Source: Methylomonas rosea (GTDB taxonomy: Bacteria > Pseudomonadota > Gammaproteobacteria > Methylococcales > Methylomonadaceae). From it: a stretch of DNA of 64,000 nt. Numbering within the stretch: position 1 is the stretch's first letter; every line of letters starts with the position of its first letter. The stretch lies in the NCBI RefSeq assembly GCF_024505055.1, contig NZ_JANIBL010000011.1, forward strand, positions 1 through 64,000, given 5' to 3'. The notes under the pieces were generated by a model. It saw only the letters and a program-made list of their open reading frames with translations. It searched no databases and was not told the origin of the DNA. A program made the translations under genes and the position numbers. Positions 10,491-20,412 of the stretch are shown here, piece by piece.

Positions 10491-10883
10491 AGCGACATTG
10501 TCGAAGCCGCGTCGTTGCTGCACGGTGAGGAACAATTTGTACACGGCTATGCCGGGTATCAAGGCTTGGACAAACGTTCTGAGATGCCCAGCGAAAGCGC
10601 CCCGGTCTGCGTGATTGCGATGCGTCCGGGCAAATTGGCCCAGTTAACCCAAGACGATTGCGAGCAGGCCCAGCTACTGCGCCAGGCTGCCCGCGAACTA
10701 GCAAGCCGCCGCGCTAAGGTCGAGTACGTGTTTCGGGATATCAAAATTCGTTTTGGTTATGCCAAGAATCGCTATCGGTGCTTGGTCACAAACGCGGCGA
10801 GTTTGACCTTCCTGACGGCGATTGCCAACGTGCTGCGCGGTGACGCTTATGAACGTCGGAGTCTGATTGCGTCCGAAATTTGA
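10491..10883 (+). pseudogene. IS5-family transposase, C-terminal remnant
   Basis: In frame with an open stretch beginning at 10275, the last 130 codons resemble the end of IS5-group DDE transposases. They include a LLHGEE...YAGYQG block, where the second catalytic Asp of intact enzymes has become Tyr-Ala, and VEYVFRDIKIRFGYAKNRYR, which carries the catalytic Glu and the R-x6-K-like signature. The N-terminal half with the first Asp is missing, and no flanking terminal inverted repeats were found. It is a dead element, flanked by low-GC sequence, and marks this locus as an insertion site. Confidence 0.75.
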
Positions 10884-11055
10884 AAATAGACCCGGAAACG
10901 GGCGAGTTCTTCGCGAACAACCAATGGTTTGATCAAAAATCGAGCGAATATTGAAATTTTTTACTCACTTTGACAGTGAATGCCGTTCAAAATGGTTGTT
11001 TTTCAGAGGTTCCTTAGGGCTTTAGTTGACAGGATTGAGTATTTGTATCGATTAA

Positions 11056-11907
11056 TTATTCGGTGTCAATTATTTTACTAAAGCTGTCAATCTCTTGGAT
11101 CTGTAGAAGTTCATTCTGGTATGTTGTTAGCATAGCTTTTTTATTTTTCATTACGAAATGAAGACAACTAAATTTCCAATTCATCCATTTTGTAATACCT
11201 CCTGCATTACGTAATTCATCAGGAAACATCATAAACCAAGTTAGCCATATCTTTAGTTTAAGGTGCCGGGCAAAATGATGAGCAGCAATATCTTCAACAA
11301 TTGGCTCGATTTCGCCTAGTAAGCTCTCAATGTTTTCTGTTGCCAATAATTTGACTATTTTTTTGATGGCATCAGCTCTAAAAAAATAGCATCCGCCTTG
11401 GGTATATTCAAAATTAACATAATGCCCATCTCCAATTAAATCTGCATCACTCTTAGCAACAGCACGGAAAATAATATCATTAAAGAAAAAAACGTCGGAA
11501 TCTACACGGGCAACAATGTCGTTATCTAAAGCATGTTCTGCAACTTTTTCATAAGCTTGCCAAATTGTCTTGATTTGATTAGCTCCCCAACCCATACTTT
11601 TTGGCCAAGGTATAACCTTTGTTCCAGGAATTAGACTTTGTATAGATAAAATTTGAGCATCTGATAAAGGTTGTTCATTATCATTAAATACATAAATTTT
11701 AAAATTATGATTTGATGAAAATTTTAACAGGCTGTGTAAAGAACAATACAGATATTTGAAATAAGAGTTACAACTGAAATAACATAAATGAAATGTTGGC
11801 TGCGAATGCGTATTTTGCAAAAGCAATATGGTTCTAATAAATATATTTTTTATAAAATTAGGAAATTGCTTGGCTCTTATTGGTATTGAAGGTAGAGATT
11901 TGCGCAT
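11056..11907 (-). CDS. Glycosyltransferase-like protein, low GC
   Basis: The 283-residue product is strikingly A+T-rich compared with its neighbours. It contains a GT-A-like pattern: KIYVFNDNEQPL after a first beta strand, then a DxD motif in VARVDSDVFFFNDII, the usual metal and sugar-nucleotide site. A later acidic/histidine stretch (EPIVEDIAAHHFARHL) is also present. No signal peptide or clear membrane helix is visible. The neighbouring IS remnant and base composition point to horizontal acquisition. Donor and acceptor are unknown, and the assignment to a glycosyltransferase rests mainly on the DxD context. Confidence 0.55.
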   Translation of the reverse strand: MRKSLPSIPIRAKQFPNFIKNIFIRTILLLQNTHSQPTFHLCYFSCNSYFKYLYCSLHSLLKFSSNHNFKIYVFNDNEQPLSDAQILSIQSLIPGTKVIPWPKSMGWGANQIKTIWQAYEKVAEHALDNDIVARVDSDVFFFNDIIFRAVAKSDADLIGDGHYVNFEYTQGGCYFFRADAIKKIVKLLATENIESLLGEIEPIVEDIAAHHFARHLKLKIWLTWFMMFPDELRNAGGITKWMNWKFSCLHFVMKNKKAMLTTYQNELLQIQEIDSFSKIIDTE

Positions 11908-12050
11908 TATATTGATGTTTGTTGGTGGCTAATATCTAATAACACTGATTTAAGTAAATTGGCAGGTAATTATTGTAGGGTTTTGAGCTTAGTTTGATTG
12001 TATAATAATTTCAAATTCCTAGTGCTGCCAATTTTTTATTTCATTCCTTT

Positions 12051-12163
12051 TGGGAGACAAACCTACTGGCATTTTGGGTATTGTACTTGGGTTTTGAATC
12101 TGCCCATTGGTCCCCTAAGAGCCAACAACCTAGGTACTCAAAGACGGAAGTCCGGGTATGGAT
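12051..12163 (+). promoter_or_regulatory. Possible degenerate c-di-GMP (GEMM-I-like) riboswitch
   Basis: Inside a 420-base gene-free stretch, GAGACAAACC at 12053-12062 and GACGGAAGTCCGGGTATGG near its end resemble, in order, the conserved GGGCAAACC and ACGGtAGcCGGGTtACCG blocks of GEMM-I aptamers. The match is imperfect and no clear expression platform is seen. The next gene starts about 165 bases downstream. The rest of 11908-12327 shows nothing recognisable apart from the GAGG ribosome-binding site at 12317. Confidence 0.22.
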
Positions 12164-12327
12164 GATGTTCAACTAATCCTTGGAGATTAATTGATTCTGG
12201 CTCAGACAATTCAAAAGAGGGCAACATGCCAAATTAAGGTAGCGTAACAAGCGCTTTAGCTTAGACTATGTTTTTAATATGGACTTAGCAAGGTTTGGCG
12301 CGAGCAATGTAACGATGAGGCAAGTTG

Positions 12328-14022
12328 ATGGAAGACGATAAAACCGTTTTCATGGGCGTTAGTCCGTTTAAAACACCGGAAGTGGATACCGATCGCACGG
12401 TATTGGCCAAGCCCGGGACGCTTCTGGTTGATTTGCTGAATATTAGCGGAGAAGTGATCGCCAATCATGCTTTCGAAAACAGTTTCAGTGTTGGTCGTGC
12501 CCAAGAGAATTCGGTGGTCGTCAATGATCAATCGATTAGCCGGCATCACATGCAAATCAAGCGCGAGCCCGATGGCTGGTGGCTGGTTGACTTAAACAGC
12601 ACGCACGGCGTTTATCTGGACAAACAACGGCTGGCCGCTAAAACCAAATTGCACTTGCCAGTGTTGTTGGACCTGGGCGTTTCGCCGTTTCAGCTAAAAA
12701 TCAGCTCCGCAAATGCAAAACCCGTTTTACTCACGCCAAAAGACGACGCCACCTTATTTGCCGCCGCGCAGACGCCTGTTTTAAGTCAGCCCACGGCCCC
12801 GTCTCCCAAGCCGCAACAGAACTTATCGGCCGATGCCATCAAAAATCGCCTGTTGTCCGAGGAAGAGTCGGCGGATATGGGCGATTACACCCGCATGGTG
12901 CGGCGGGTGATCCGCGAGGATAGAACGGTCAGAACCAGAAACTATAAAAAGCTGATTTGGTCCTTAGGGATCTTGTTTGTCATATCCGCCGGCTTGGTGA
13001 CCTATCAATATCTGGCGCTGGATAATGCCCGCAAGCTGGCGATCAACATGTTTTACGACGTCAAAACCCTGGAAGTCAGTTTGTCGCAAGCCGACATACG
13101 GCTGGCGGAGAATGTCGAGTCCTTGGCCAAAGCCTTAGAGGAAGTAAAGGACGAAAAATTAAAGGTCTCTCAAGAGCGCATCAAAGCCGAACAGGCAAAA
13201 ATTCTGGAAGAGAAAAAACGTCTAGCGGAGGAAAGAAAGAAGTTGAAACTGATGAAAGCCAAATATCAGGAGTATCTAAAAGAAATCGATTTTCTGCGCC
13301 TGAGTTTTCCGACCGATGAACAATACGAGCGCGAGTTGATTACCCGCGTGGTCAGAGGCTTTGGTGAGAGTGAGTTGGAACTGCCGGACGAGTTTGTCAC
13401 ACAAGTGCGGCAATACATCAAGAACTGGCAGGATACCGCCCGGTTGCGCGTAGCCATTAAAAACATGCAAGACAACCAATATGGCACCATGGTCTTGGAT
13501 GCGCTGGATAAGGAAGGCTTGCCGGCGTATTTTATGTACTTGCCGCTACAGGAAAGCAATTACGACACTAAAGCGATAGGGCCGGAGACTCGTTTTGGGA
13601 TTGCGAAGGGTGCCTGGCAATTCCTGGCTACCACCGGCCAGGAATACGGTCTACCGCCCGGGCCGCTGGCGAATGTCAGAGAATACGACGAACAGGATGC
13701 GCGTTTCGACTTCGCGCAGGCCACCCAAGCCGGTGCGAAATACCTGAAATATATCTACAGCAAGCAGGCGCAGGCATCGGGATTATTGGTGATGGCCAGC
13801 TATAACTACGGCCATAACAAAGTCCGGGGGATGGTAGAAAAAATGCCGGACAACCCGCGCGACCGCAACTTCTGGAAATTCATCCAACAATACGAAATCC
13901 CGGTAGAAACCTACGATTATGTGTTTTACATCGTCTCGGCGGCAGTAATAGGCGAAGACCCAAAACACTTCGGTTTCGACTTCAATCCGCCGCTGTTACA
14001 AATATCTCAGGCCGTCAATTGA
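12328..14022 (+). CDS. FHA domain / membrane helix / lytic transglycosylase fusion
   Basis: The 564-residue protein joins a phosphothreonine-binding FHA domain to a murein-cleaving domain. The FHA domain (about 30-110) has G56-R57 and S71-R72-H73-H74, the key phosphopeptide-binding residues, plus NSTHGVYL. A single membrane helix follows at 209-231, then a charged coiled coil (about 255-335). The C-terminus (about 395-555) is an SLT-type transglycosylase domain with the probable catalytic glutamate E409 in LQESNYD and the downstream MASYNYGHNKVRGM. The FHA part would be cytoplasmic and the enzyme periplasmic. GAGG lies 7 bases before ATG 12328, which favours this start over TTG 12325. The neighbours give no kinase partner. 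Confidence 0.82.
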   Translation: MEDDKTVFMGVSPFKTPEVDTDRTVLAKPGTLLVDLLNISGEVIANHAFENSFSVGRAQENSVVVNDQSISRHHMQIKREPDGWWLVDLNSTHGVYLDKQRLAAKTKLHLPVLLDLGVSPFQLKISSANAKPVLLTPKDDATLFAAAQTPVLSQPTAPSPKPQQNLSADAIKNRLLSEEESADMGDYTRMVRRVIREDRTVRTRNYKKLIWSLGILFVISAGLVTYQYLALDNARKLAINMFYDVKTLEVSLSQADIRLAENVESLAKALEEVKDEKLKVSQERIKAEQAKILEEKKRLAEERKKLKLMKAKYQEYLKEIDFLRLSFPTDEQYERELITRVVRGFGESELELPDEFVTQVRQYIKNWQDTARLRVAIKNMQDNQYGTMVLDALDKEGLPAYFMYLPLQESNYDTKAIGPETRFGIAKGAWQFLATTGQEYGLPPGPLANVREYDEQDARFDFAQATQAGAKYLKYIYSKQAQASGLLVMASYNYGHNKVRGMVEKMPDNPRDRNFWKFIQQYEIPVETYDYVFYIVSAAVIGEDPKHFGFDFNPPLLQISQAVN

Positions 14023-14319
14023 GTTTTTGCTCTACTTCGGCGGTTTTCGGCGACTAATATTGGTTTAATTTGAGCTGCGAGCTAAGGCGAGTTTAATGCC
14101 AATAGGCAATAGCCGTGTTTAGACATACTGGGTGTTATACATGCGGCGCAAGGCCCAATGATTATTTCGTAGGTTAAAGAAGTTCTTTAGCCAAAGGCTA
14201 TCAGTGAAGCCGGGCGGACTAAAGCGGAAATTTTCGTCTAGCTGTTTTATCATGGCACCAACAAGGATGTGTTTGCCCCCGGGTTGGTCTCGGGCGTTTA
14301 CAATCGACAAGGATTTGCG

Positions 14320-17300
14320 ATGTCTCCCTGTGCTGTGTTCATTCGGCTGTTTTCGGCCTCTTCCAGTTTTATTTTTGCCTGCTTGCTGGCATTGGCTAAT
14401 TCTAGTGTGTGTCAGGCCGGGCTAAATGACACATTCAATCTACCTATCAATCACACGCCGCAGCAACCGGCACTATTGCTGGACCTGGGCAGCGTGCCTG
14501 ACACACAATCTCGCTCGTTACCCGGTGTTCAATTCATACAGGGCCACGCGCAGCAAGACCCGCAAGCTGGTGTTAGCTGGCAAGTCGAACCTGACGCCGT
14601 TAACGTGCTGCATTCAGGCTTTGGCCAATGGCAAACGGCTTTTCGATTCAATTTAAGTCAACCTGTCGTGGGCGATTTCCAATTCTGGGCGCGCTGGCGA
14701 CAGGGTGGCGATCCGAATGTTTGTGTGCAGGCTTTCGAAGTTTGGGCCGGGCCGGATGTGGGCCGGTTGGCCTTGCGCGGCAGTTTGTCGCTCAAACCCA
14801 AGGGCTGGGAATATTCCTGGATTACCGGCGATGTGACGGTGCCGCTGCAAGCCGACGATAAGGTGGTCGAGATTCGCAATAGCGGCAACGGCCATGATGC
14901 CAAAGTGTTCGATGCGTTTTTGTTGGCTTCGCCGTGGGCCGCACTGCCTTTGGCGGGTAGCGCCGAACAGCCGGTCGTGCTGTTGGAATTGGGTAAAGCA
15001 CCGGCCTTGGCAGCGTTGCCAAAGCCGCCCTATCTTGAACTAGTCGCCGGTTCAGCCACGGCGGGCGCTAATACCGGCGCCTTGGCTATCGAGAATGACG
15101 AAGCGCTATTGTTTCATCAGGGTTTTGGCGATTGGGGCGGACGTTTTCGGTTTAAGTTGCCGGCAACGCTGAAGCCCGGGCAGTACCGGCTGCAAGCCCG
15201 CTATAAAAGTGGCGGGGAGGTGTCGCAGGTCAAGCAAAACTTCATCGTCAAGGCTGGCGCCAAGCCTGAGGATCTGGCGACTCGCGCCGAGTTGGCGTTG
15301 ACCAACTCCACGCCGTGGGAATATCAATGGTTGCCGGCATCTACGACTATCAACTTACTGCCCGGCGACCATTGGCTGGAAATTGAAAATAGCGGCAAGG
15401 CGGACGGCGCCAAAGTCTTCGATGCCTTTTTATTGAAACTGGATAAACCGCTAGGTGACTGGATGTCCGCCGAACAAGCTCAGGCCAGAAATCGCTTCCT
15501 GGCTTTGACCAAGCCTGCCGCCGCAGGCCCGCGTCGCCTTTATCTGCTGGATGGCAACGGTGAAAATGCCGAGACATTGTTTCGCGGCTTGGCGGCGGAT
15601 GCGGCGCGGCCTGTCTATGAACATTTGCCGGTGACTTATCTGATCGGCCCCGAAGCCGAAACGCTGGCTCGGCAATTGAATATCGAGACGTTGCCCGCAG
15701 CAGTAATCGCCGACGATCACTTTACCGTGCTTGGCGCACTGACTCAGCCTGCTAATGAAACGGAGGTGCTCAAATTTCTGGCTGAACCCGGCAAATTTGG
15801 CGCTATGCCGAAACCCGCTCAAGTTACTCCCCTGCAGCCGACACCTATGAGCAATGGTATTCCACACGCTTGGCTGGTCGGCGGCTTACAGGACGGGCAG
15901 GCCGGCGTCTCGGTGTTCGGCCTGGACACGGAAGCCATCTTGCGACCCAATCCCGAGCAACCCTATCTGAGCCTGGAAATGATGGGCGGCAAAATGCGTA
16001 ATTGGCGTATTGCAACAACTCAGGCCAACGGCGAGACCGACATAGAAGCCAGTACCCAGCATGCCTATGGCTGGTCGCGCGGCACGGGCTATGCCCAGCT
16101 TTATGTATACGCCGAGCAGCCCATTCAAACGCAACTGCATCTGCGACATTCCGGTATCAACTCTGCAGGCTGGCTGGATGGTCAGAATTTGACATTTAAT
16201 GATGATCCAACGCCCCAGCCTGGCGCACCCAAGTCTATCGGCGTCCAAGTCAACGCCCTGTTGCACGGTTTAACCACGGAAGGCTTGCTGGCAAGCGCTA
16301 CAGCGGAGCTCGCGCAGACGCCGCAAGTGGCGACACTAAACCTAACGCCCGGCTGGCATAGCCTGCTGCTTAAACTGGTGATGCAACATGATCAAGGCCA
16401 GCGCTTTCATTTCTCCGGCGTGTTTACCGATGCGGCCGGGCGACCGCTGGAAAGCGTGAAAACCCAAGTCGCCGACCCCGATGCCGATCTGGCTTTGCAA
16501 CGGATTGCTGCGAAATTGCGGCCTATCGTGTTCGTTGACGCACCGGCCAATCTGCCGCATCCAGGCGACGCAGTGAAGCTAAAAGTAGATTTACGCTGGC
16601 AACCCGTTTTGGAAGAAATGACATTATCGGCGCCGTTATTGCGTTTCCCTGCAAAGTTACGTCTGCGTCTGGTCGATTACAACGGCAAACAAATCGCCGC
16701 AAGGGAAATTAGCGACACCTTTCCCGGTCAGGTCGAAGCCGATTTCGGCAAGTTGCTTGAGCCGGGCTATTACGCGGTATATCCATCCTTGTATACAAAC
16801 GATGGCCGCTTGATCATGCGTTATCCAGCCGACGGCTTTAGTGTGGTCGGCGGCAATGCCGCCCAAAAACAACGGCTGGCGCAAAAAAAACTCTGGAACA
16901 ACGATTACTACGCCCTTGCCGACGGCGATAAAAGTTTCCGGCAGTCCGGCGGCTACTTTACCTGGTTGGAGCGCATGGGGATTTTCAGAAGCTACGGTAG
17001 CTATCCGGGCTTTGATTCCCAATACCGGCCGCTTTGGGAACAAGCCAAGCAGCGCGGCTTACAGCTAGTCGCCGATTCTTCAGGCGACAGCAACTGGCTG
17101 AACGACAAGCCGGGCGACAGCCAAAACTTTATCAATAGTGCGGCAGCGTATACGCGCTTTTTCAAAGCTACTAACGAGATCGATATTCGCCATGAAGCCG
17201 AGTGGCAAAAGCTGCGCGAGCCGGCGCATTGGCTCGAACGAGCCAAATGGGAATACCAGTTGGCCCATCAAGCGCGCAGTGATGCGCATGTCGTCGGCGG

Positions 17301-18000
17301 TAGCCTGGTCAGGCCGGGCGAGGGCGATTGGTTTAAACAGGTATTGCAACTGGGTTTGGATAATTATCAGGATGCCTGGGACGTGCATGCCTACCCGCAA
17401 CAGCCGCCGCGTTTTGGCGGCCCGATCGGCAATGGCGATACGGAAGATGAGCGGGGTGTGTTGGCAACCTATGCCAGCCTGGGCCGAAGCAACCAATTGC
17501 CGTTCTGGTTGGGCGAAACCGGTGCCAAGGCCATGCACGGCTTCAGTGGCCGGCGCTGGCAGGCGGAGCAGGTGGCGAAAATCATCGCCTGGGTCAACAG
17601 TCGCCAGGATTATCTGGGCGTGGCATTTTGTATTGTCCACGAATATGATTTGGCTTATGGTCGCATCTGGGATTATTCCTTGGGCCATAAGCCGGGCGAG
17701 GCGGCGATGTATACCGCCGGTGCGCTGATCGACGGGCTGCCTTACCGTGCTATCGATACCAAGGATGGCAATATACAGGCCGCCTATTTTGGCGACACCT
17801 TGATGATCTGGCGCGCGGACGACTCCAGTAGCGTCCGGACCATACAGTTAGACCCGAAAAAGGCCTGGGTGGTGGTGGATGTGGTCGGGCACGTTCGAGA
17901 CTTGGCGGTCGATAGTGCAGGCAAGGCCAATGTTTCCATTTCATCCAGCCCTGTCTATCTGTTGTCGCGCGCTGACTATCTAAATTTGCTCCGCGATTAA
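14320..18000 (+). CDS. Large secreted clan GH-A glycosidase with repeated N-terminal modules
   Basis: The 1226-residue protein starts with a signal peptide (cleavage near NSSVCQA). AAGGA lies 6 bases before this ATG, which favours it over an upstream start at 14269. Two similar modules (about residues 25-205 and 215-380) each end in a (G/D)AKVFDAFLL block and look like beta-sandwich carbohydrate-binding or adhesion units. After a long middle region, the C-terminal part resembles a TIM-barrel glycosidase. T951-N952-E953 would supply the acid/base and E1066 in FWLGETGA the nucleophile, the Asn-Glu/Glu pattern of clan GH-A. WDVHAYPQQPP between them fits this fold. Its location beside acyltransferase and glycosyltransferase genes suggests a role in processing an extracellular polysaccharide. 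The GH family could not be decided. Confidence 0.65.
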   Translation: MSPCAVFIRLFSASSSFIFACLLALANSSVCQAGLNDTFNLPINHTPQQPALLLDLGSVPDTQSRSLPGVQFIQGHAQQDPQAGVSWQVEPDAVNVLHSGFGQWQTAFRFNLSQPVVGDFQFWARWRQGGDPNVCVQAFEVWAGPDVGRLALRGSLSLKPKGWEYSWITGDVTVPLQADDKVVEIRNSGNGHDAKVFDAFLLASPWAALPLAGSAEQPVVLLELGKAPALAALPKPPYLELVAGSATAGANTGALAIENDEALLFHQGFGDWGGRFRFKLPATLKPGQYRLQARYKSGGEVSQVKQNFIVKAGAKPEDLATRAELALTNSTPWEYQWLPASTTINLLPGDHWLEIENSGKADGAKVFDAFLLKLDKPLGDWMSAEQAQARNRFLALTKPAAAGPRRLYLLDGNGENAETLFRGLAADAARPVYEHLPVTYLIGPEAETLARQLNIETLPAAVIADDHFTVLGALTQPANETEVLKFLAEPGKFGAMPKPAQVTPLQPTPMSNGIPHAWLVGGLQDGQAGVSVFGLDTEAILRPNPEQPYLSLEMMGGKMRNWRIATTQANGETDIEASTQHAYGWSRGTGYAQLYVYAEQPIQTQLHLRHSGINSAGWLDGQNLTFNDDPTPQPGAPKSIGVQVNALLHGLTTEGLLASATAELAQTPQVATLNLTPGWHSLLLKLVMQHDQGQRFHFSGVFTDAAGRPLESVKTQVADPDADLALQRIAAKLRPIVFVDAPANLPHPGDAVKLKVDLRWQPVLEEMTLSAPLLRFPAKLRLRLVDYNGKQIAAREISDTFPGQVEADFGKLLEPGYYAVYPSLYTNDGRLIMRYPADGFSVVGGNAAQKQRLAQKKLWNNDYYALADGDKSFRQSGGYFTWLERMGIFRSYGSYPGFDSQYRPLWEQAKQRGLQLVADSSGDSNWLNDKPGDSQNFINSAAAYTRFFKATNEIDIRHEAEWQKLREPAHWLERAKWEYQLAHQARSDAHVVGGSLVRPGEGDWFKQVLQLGLDNYQDAWDVHAYPQQPPRFGGPIGNGDTEDERGVLATYASLGRSNQLPFWLGETGAKAMHGFSGRRWQAEQVAKIIAWVNSRQDYLGVAFCIVHEYDLAYGRIWDYSLGHKPGEAAMYTAGALIDGLPYRAIDTKDGNIQAAYFGDTLMIWRADDSSSVRTIQLDPKKAWVVVDVVGHVRDLAVDSAGKANVSISSSPVYLLSRADYLNLLRD

Positions 18001-18008
18001 AATCTGGC

Positions 18009-19103
18009 TTATTTGTGGTGTCTTTGCAAGGAAAACGGTTTTTCTATCCAGCAAAATAATACGCTCGAAGGTAATAAGGTAATCAGGAAAATAGGCGTTA
18101 AACCCATCCAGAATATTAGTTCGCTGCCGTGATGGGGAGGAAGTAGTTTGGCAAATACCATGAAAATAGCTTTTAATGACAGGCCATGAATTAAATAATA
18201 AGAATAACTCATGTTGCCCAGCCATCTAAGGTAGGGTGATGTAAATAAATAATTGGTAAATCCTGACATGCAAAAACATTCCAGGCAGAAAATAAAAAAC
18301 AGCGCGTAAAGTAATAAGTACTTTAATGAAATATTGATGGGGTAGTAGCTGGTTATTCCGAATGATGTAATAGCCAATATTAAAGCTGGCAAGCCTATGG
18401 GCGGGAAGTGTTTTAAATAACCGCTTTCGACAGTTTCGTACAAAATTATTCCGGCAATAAACATTAGTAAGCGAATTGGGCCGCTGTGATTATAAAAGTA
18501 GCTGAATAATATAATTGATGCCGATAAGAATAATAATATCCTGTATCTTCTCGGCCAAGAGCGCAGCTTAAGTGTCGTTATTAGTAACGGAATCAACAGG
18601 TAATAAAAAAACTCATAGCTCAATGACCAGGCTACGGTAATAATAGGAGTAATATCGAACAAGCCGGGCATCAGCAAATAATTTTGCATCACGAAAACAA
18701 ATCCGCTTTTCCAGTCGTTGGGGATTTTCGATTCGGACGGAAAAGCAAACGAAAGTGCCAGATAAATAATAAAGACTACGGTAAATGTTGGATAAATTCT
18801 CTGTATTCTGCGGTATAAATATTTTTTGAACTCGGTAGGCTTTTTTATCAGCATGCCGTAAATCAAATAACCGCTTAATACAAAAAACAAATCAACGCCG
18901 GTATTGCCGATGGTATGAATGTTTCTCGCAATTACGTGAGTAATCGAATTTGTCAGCAGCCATGGTTCGATTAATGTCACATAGTGAACCAGAAATACCA
19001 GAAACACCGCAAAGCCGCGTATGCCTTCCATCGAGCGAATGGCGTTATGGCCAATATGGGATATTTCGAAAGTATTGCGGATCCAACTTGCGATATTTAT
19101 CAT
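18009..19103 (-). CDS. Acyltransferase 3 family membrane protein (OafA/YrhL type)
   Basis: This family O-acylates cell-surface glycans using about ten membrane helices. The 364-residue product begins with the conserved arginine and histidine regions of the family: SMEGIRGFAVFLVFLVHY near residue 27 and TGVDLFFVLSGYLIYG near 70. It ends in a basic tail after an SVLFCWIEKPF segment usual for these proteins. There is no C-terminal SGNH domain. The gene is A+T-rich relative to gcvT and converges on the glycosidase gene (9 bases apart), so it may modify the same polymer. The acyl group and acceptor are unknown. Confidence 0.85.
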   Translation of the reverse strand: MINIASWIRNTFEISHIGHNAIRSMEGIRGFAVFLVFLVHYVTLIEPWLLTNSITHVIARNIHTIGNTGVDLFFVLSGYLIYGMLIKKPTEFKKYLYRRIQRIYPTFTVVFIIYLALSFAFPSESKIPNDWKSGFVFVMQNYLLMPGLFDITPIITVAWSLSYEFFYYLLIPLLITTLKLRSWPRRYRILLFLSASIILFSYFYNHSGPIRLLMFIAGIILYETVESGYLKHFPPIGLPALILAITSFGITSYYPINISLKYLLLYALFFIFCLECFCMSGFTNYLFTSPYLRWLGNMSYSYYLIHGLSLKAIFMVFAKLLPPHHGSELIFWMGLTPIFLITLLPSSVLFCWIEKPFSLQRHHK

Positions 19104-19310
19104 ATTTATTGCTTAGGTTATTGATGCTGGGTCGAGGGTAAAAGTGATTAAATTACAAACCAATAGCGGCTGATTTACAAATCGCCAAGGTCCGTTCAAC
19201 ACGTTGACCTTACTTGGCTGTCATTGGCACAGGCAAATGAGCCGTTTGTAAATTTACTTGGTCGGACTTCGTCCCGGCGCTAGACTTATAAAATCGCTAA
19301 ACAGTATAGG

Positions 19311-20408
19311 ATGGTCACGGTGACTAGTTCAAAGCAAACGCCCTTGTACGATTTACATCTGCAATTGGGCGCCAAAATGACCACATTTGCCGGCTACCAA
19401 ATGCCGGTGCAATATAAAAGCGGCATCATTCACGAGCATTTGCACTGCCGCAGTCAGGCGGGTTTTTTCGATATTTCGCACATGGGCCAGTGCAGAGTAT
19501 CAGGCGAACACGCAGCAGAGGCCTTGGAAAAACTCACCCCCGGTGGCATCGTCGATCTAAAGCCCGGTGCGCAGAAATATACAGTGTTGAGCAATGCCGA
19601 GGGCGGGGTGATAGACGACATCATCGTTACCCGCAACGCATCCGGTTTATCCCTCATCGTCAACGCCGGTTGCAAGGACAAAGATTTTGCTTACCTGCGC
19701 AGCCAGTTACCGGCCGATTGTTTATTCGAAGCGTTAAGCGATTTAGCCTTGTTTGCCTTACAAGGACCGGGCGCAGCGGCGGTGATGGCCAAGTTTGCGG
19801 CTGAGGCCGGCAGGCTGAAGTTTATGCAGGCTTGTGCCGCCGACATCGCCGGGAGCGTATGCCATATTAGTCGCAGCGGCTACAGCGGCGAGGACGGCTT
19901 TGAGATTTCCTTGCCGCAAGCCGACGCGGAGCGAATCGCGCGTTTGCTGTTGGCGGAAGACGGCGTCGAACCGATTGGTTTGGGGGCCCGCGATACGCTG
20001 CGCCTGGAAGCCGGCCTTTGTCTATACGGGCACGAACTCAACGAAACGATCACGCCTATCGAGGCGGGCTTGCAATGGATATTCAAAAAAGGCCATCGCG
20101 ATTTTCCCGGCGCGGAAAAAATTTTGGCGCAACGGCAAAACGGTGCTGAGCGAGTGCGCGTCGGTTTGCTGGTGGATGGCCGAATTCCGGTGCGGGAAGG
20201 TTGCGCGATAGTTCATCAGGACAAGCAAATCGGTTATGTGACCAGCGGCAGTTTCTCGCCCAGTCTGAGCCGGCCCGTGGCGATGGCCTTGTTGGACCGC
20301 CGGTTTGCCGAGCCGGGCGCAGGATTAACCGCTCTGGTGCGGAACTCTGCCATTCCGGTCACGGTCACTTCGCTACCTTTTGTTCCTCACCGCTACTTGA
20401 GAAGATAA
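19311..20408 (+). CDS. gcvT: Glycine cleavage system T protein, aminomethyltransferase
   Basis: GcvT transfers the aminomethyl carbon from the lipoylated H protein to tetrahydrofolate, releasing ammonia. The 365-residue protein has the family hallmarks [23 protein letters not shown] at the N-terminus and [21 protein letters not shown] in the folate-binding region. gcvP follows after 4 bases. No gcvH lies between or near, so it must be elsewhere. The 207 bases upstream show no glycine riboswitch consensus. Confidence 0.96.
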   Translation: MVTVTSSKQTPLYDLHLQLGAKMTTFAGYQMPVQYKSGIIHEHLHCRSQAGFFDISHMGQCRVSGEHAAEALEKLTPGGIVDLKPGAQKYTVLSNAEGGVIDDIIVTRNASGLSLIVNAGCKDKDFAYLRSQLPADCLFEALSDLALFALQGPGAAAVMAKFAAEAGRLKFMQACAADIAGSVCHISRSGYSGEDGFEISLPQADAERIARLLLAEDGVEPIGLGARDTLRLEAGLCLYGHELNETITPIEAGLQWIFKKGHRDFPGAEKILAQRQNGAERVRVGLLVDGRIPVREGCAIVHQDKQIGYVTSGSFSPSLSRPVAMALLDRRFAEPGAGLTALVRNSAIPVTVTSLPFVPHRYLRR

Positions 20409-20412
20409 GCCC

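Noticed and set aside
10205..10498. Minus-strand 97-codon frame before the IS remnant
   Set aside because: No motif or ribosome-binding site, low-complexity basic sequence, in a decayed mobile region.
19104..19310. Glycine riboswitch before gcvT
   Set aside because: No match to the conserved aptamer blocks was seen in the 207-base gap.
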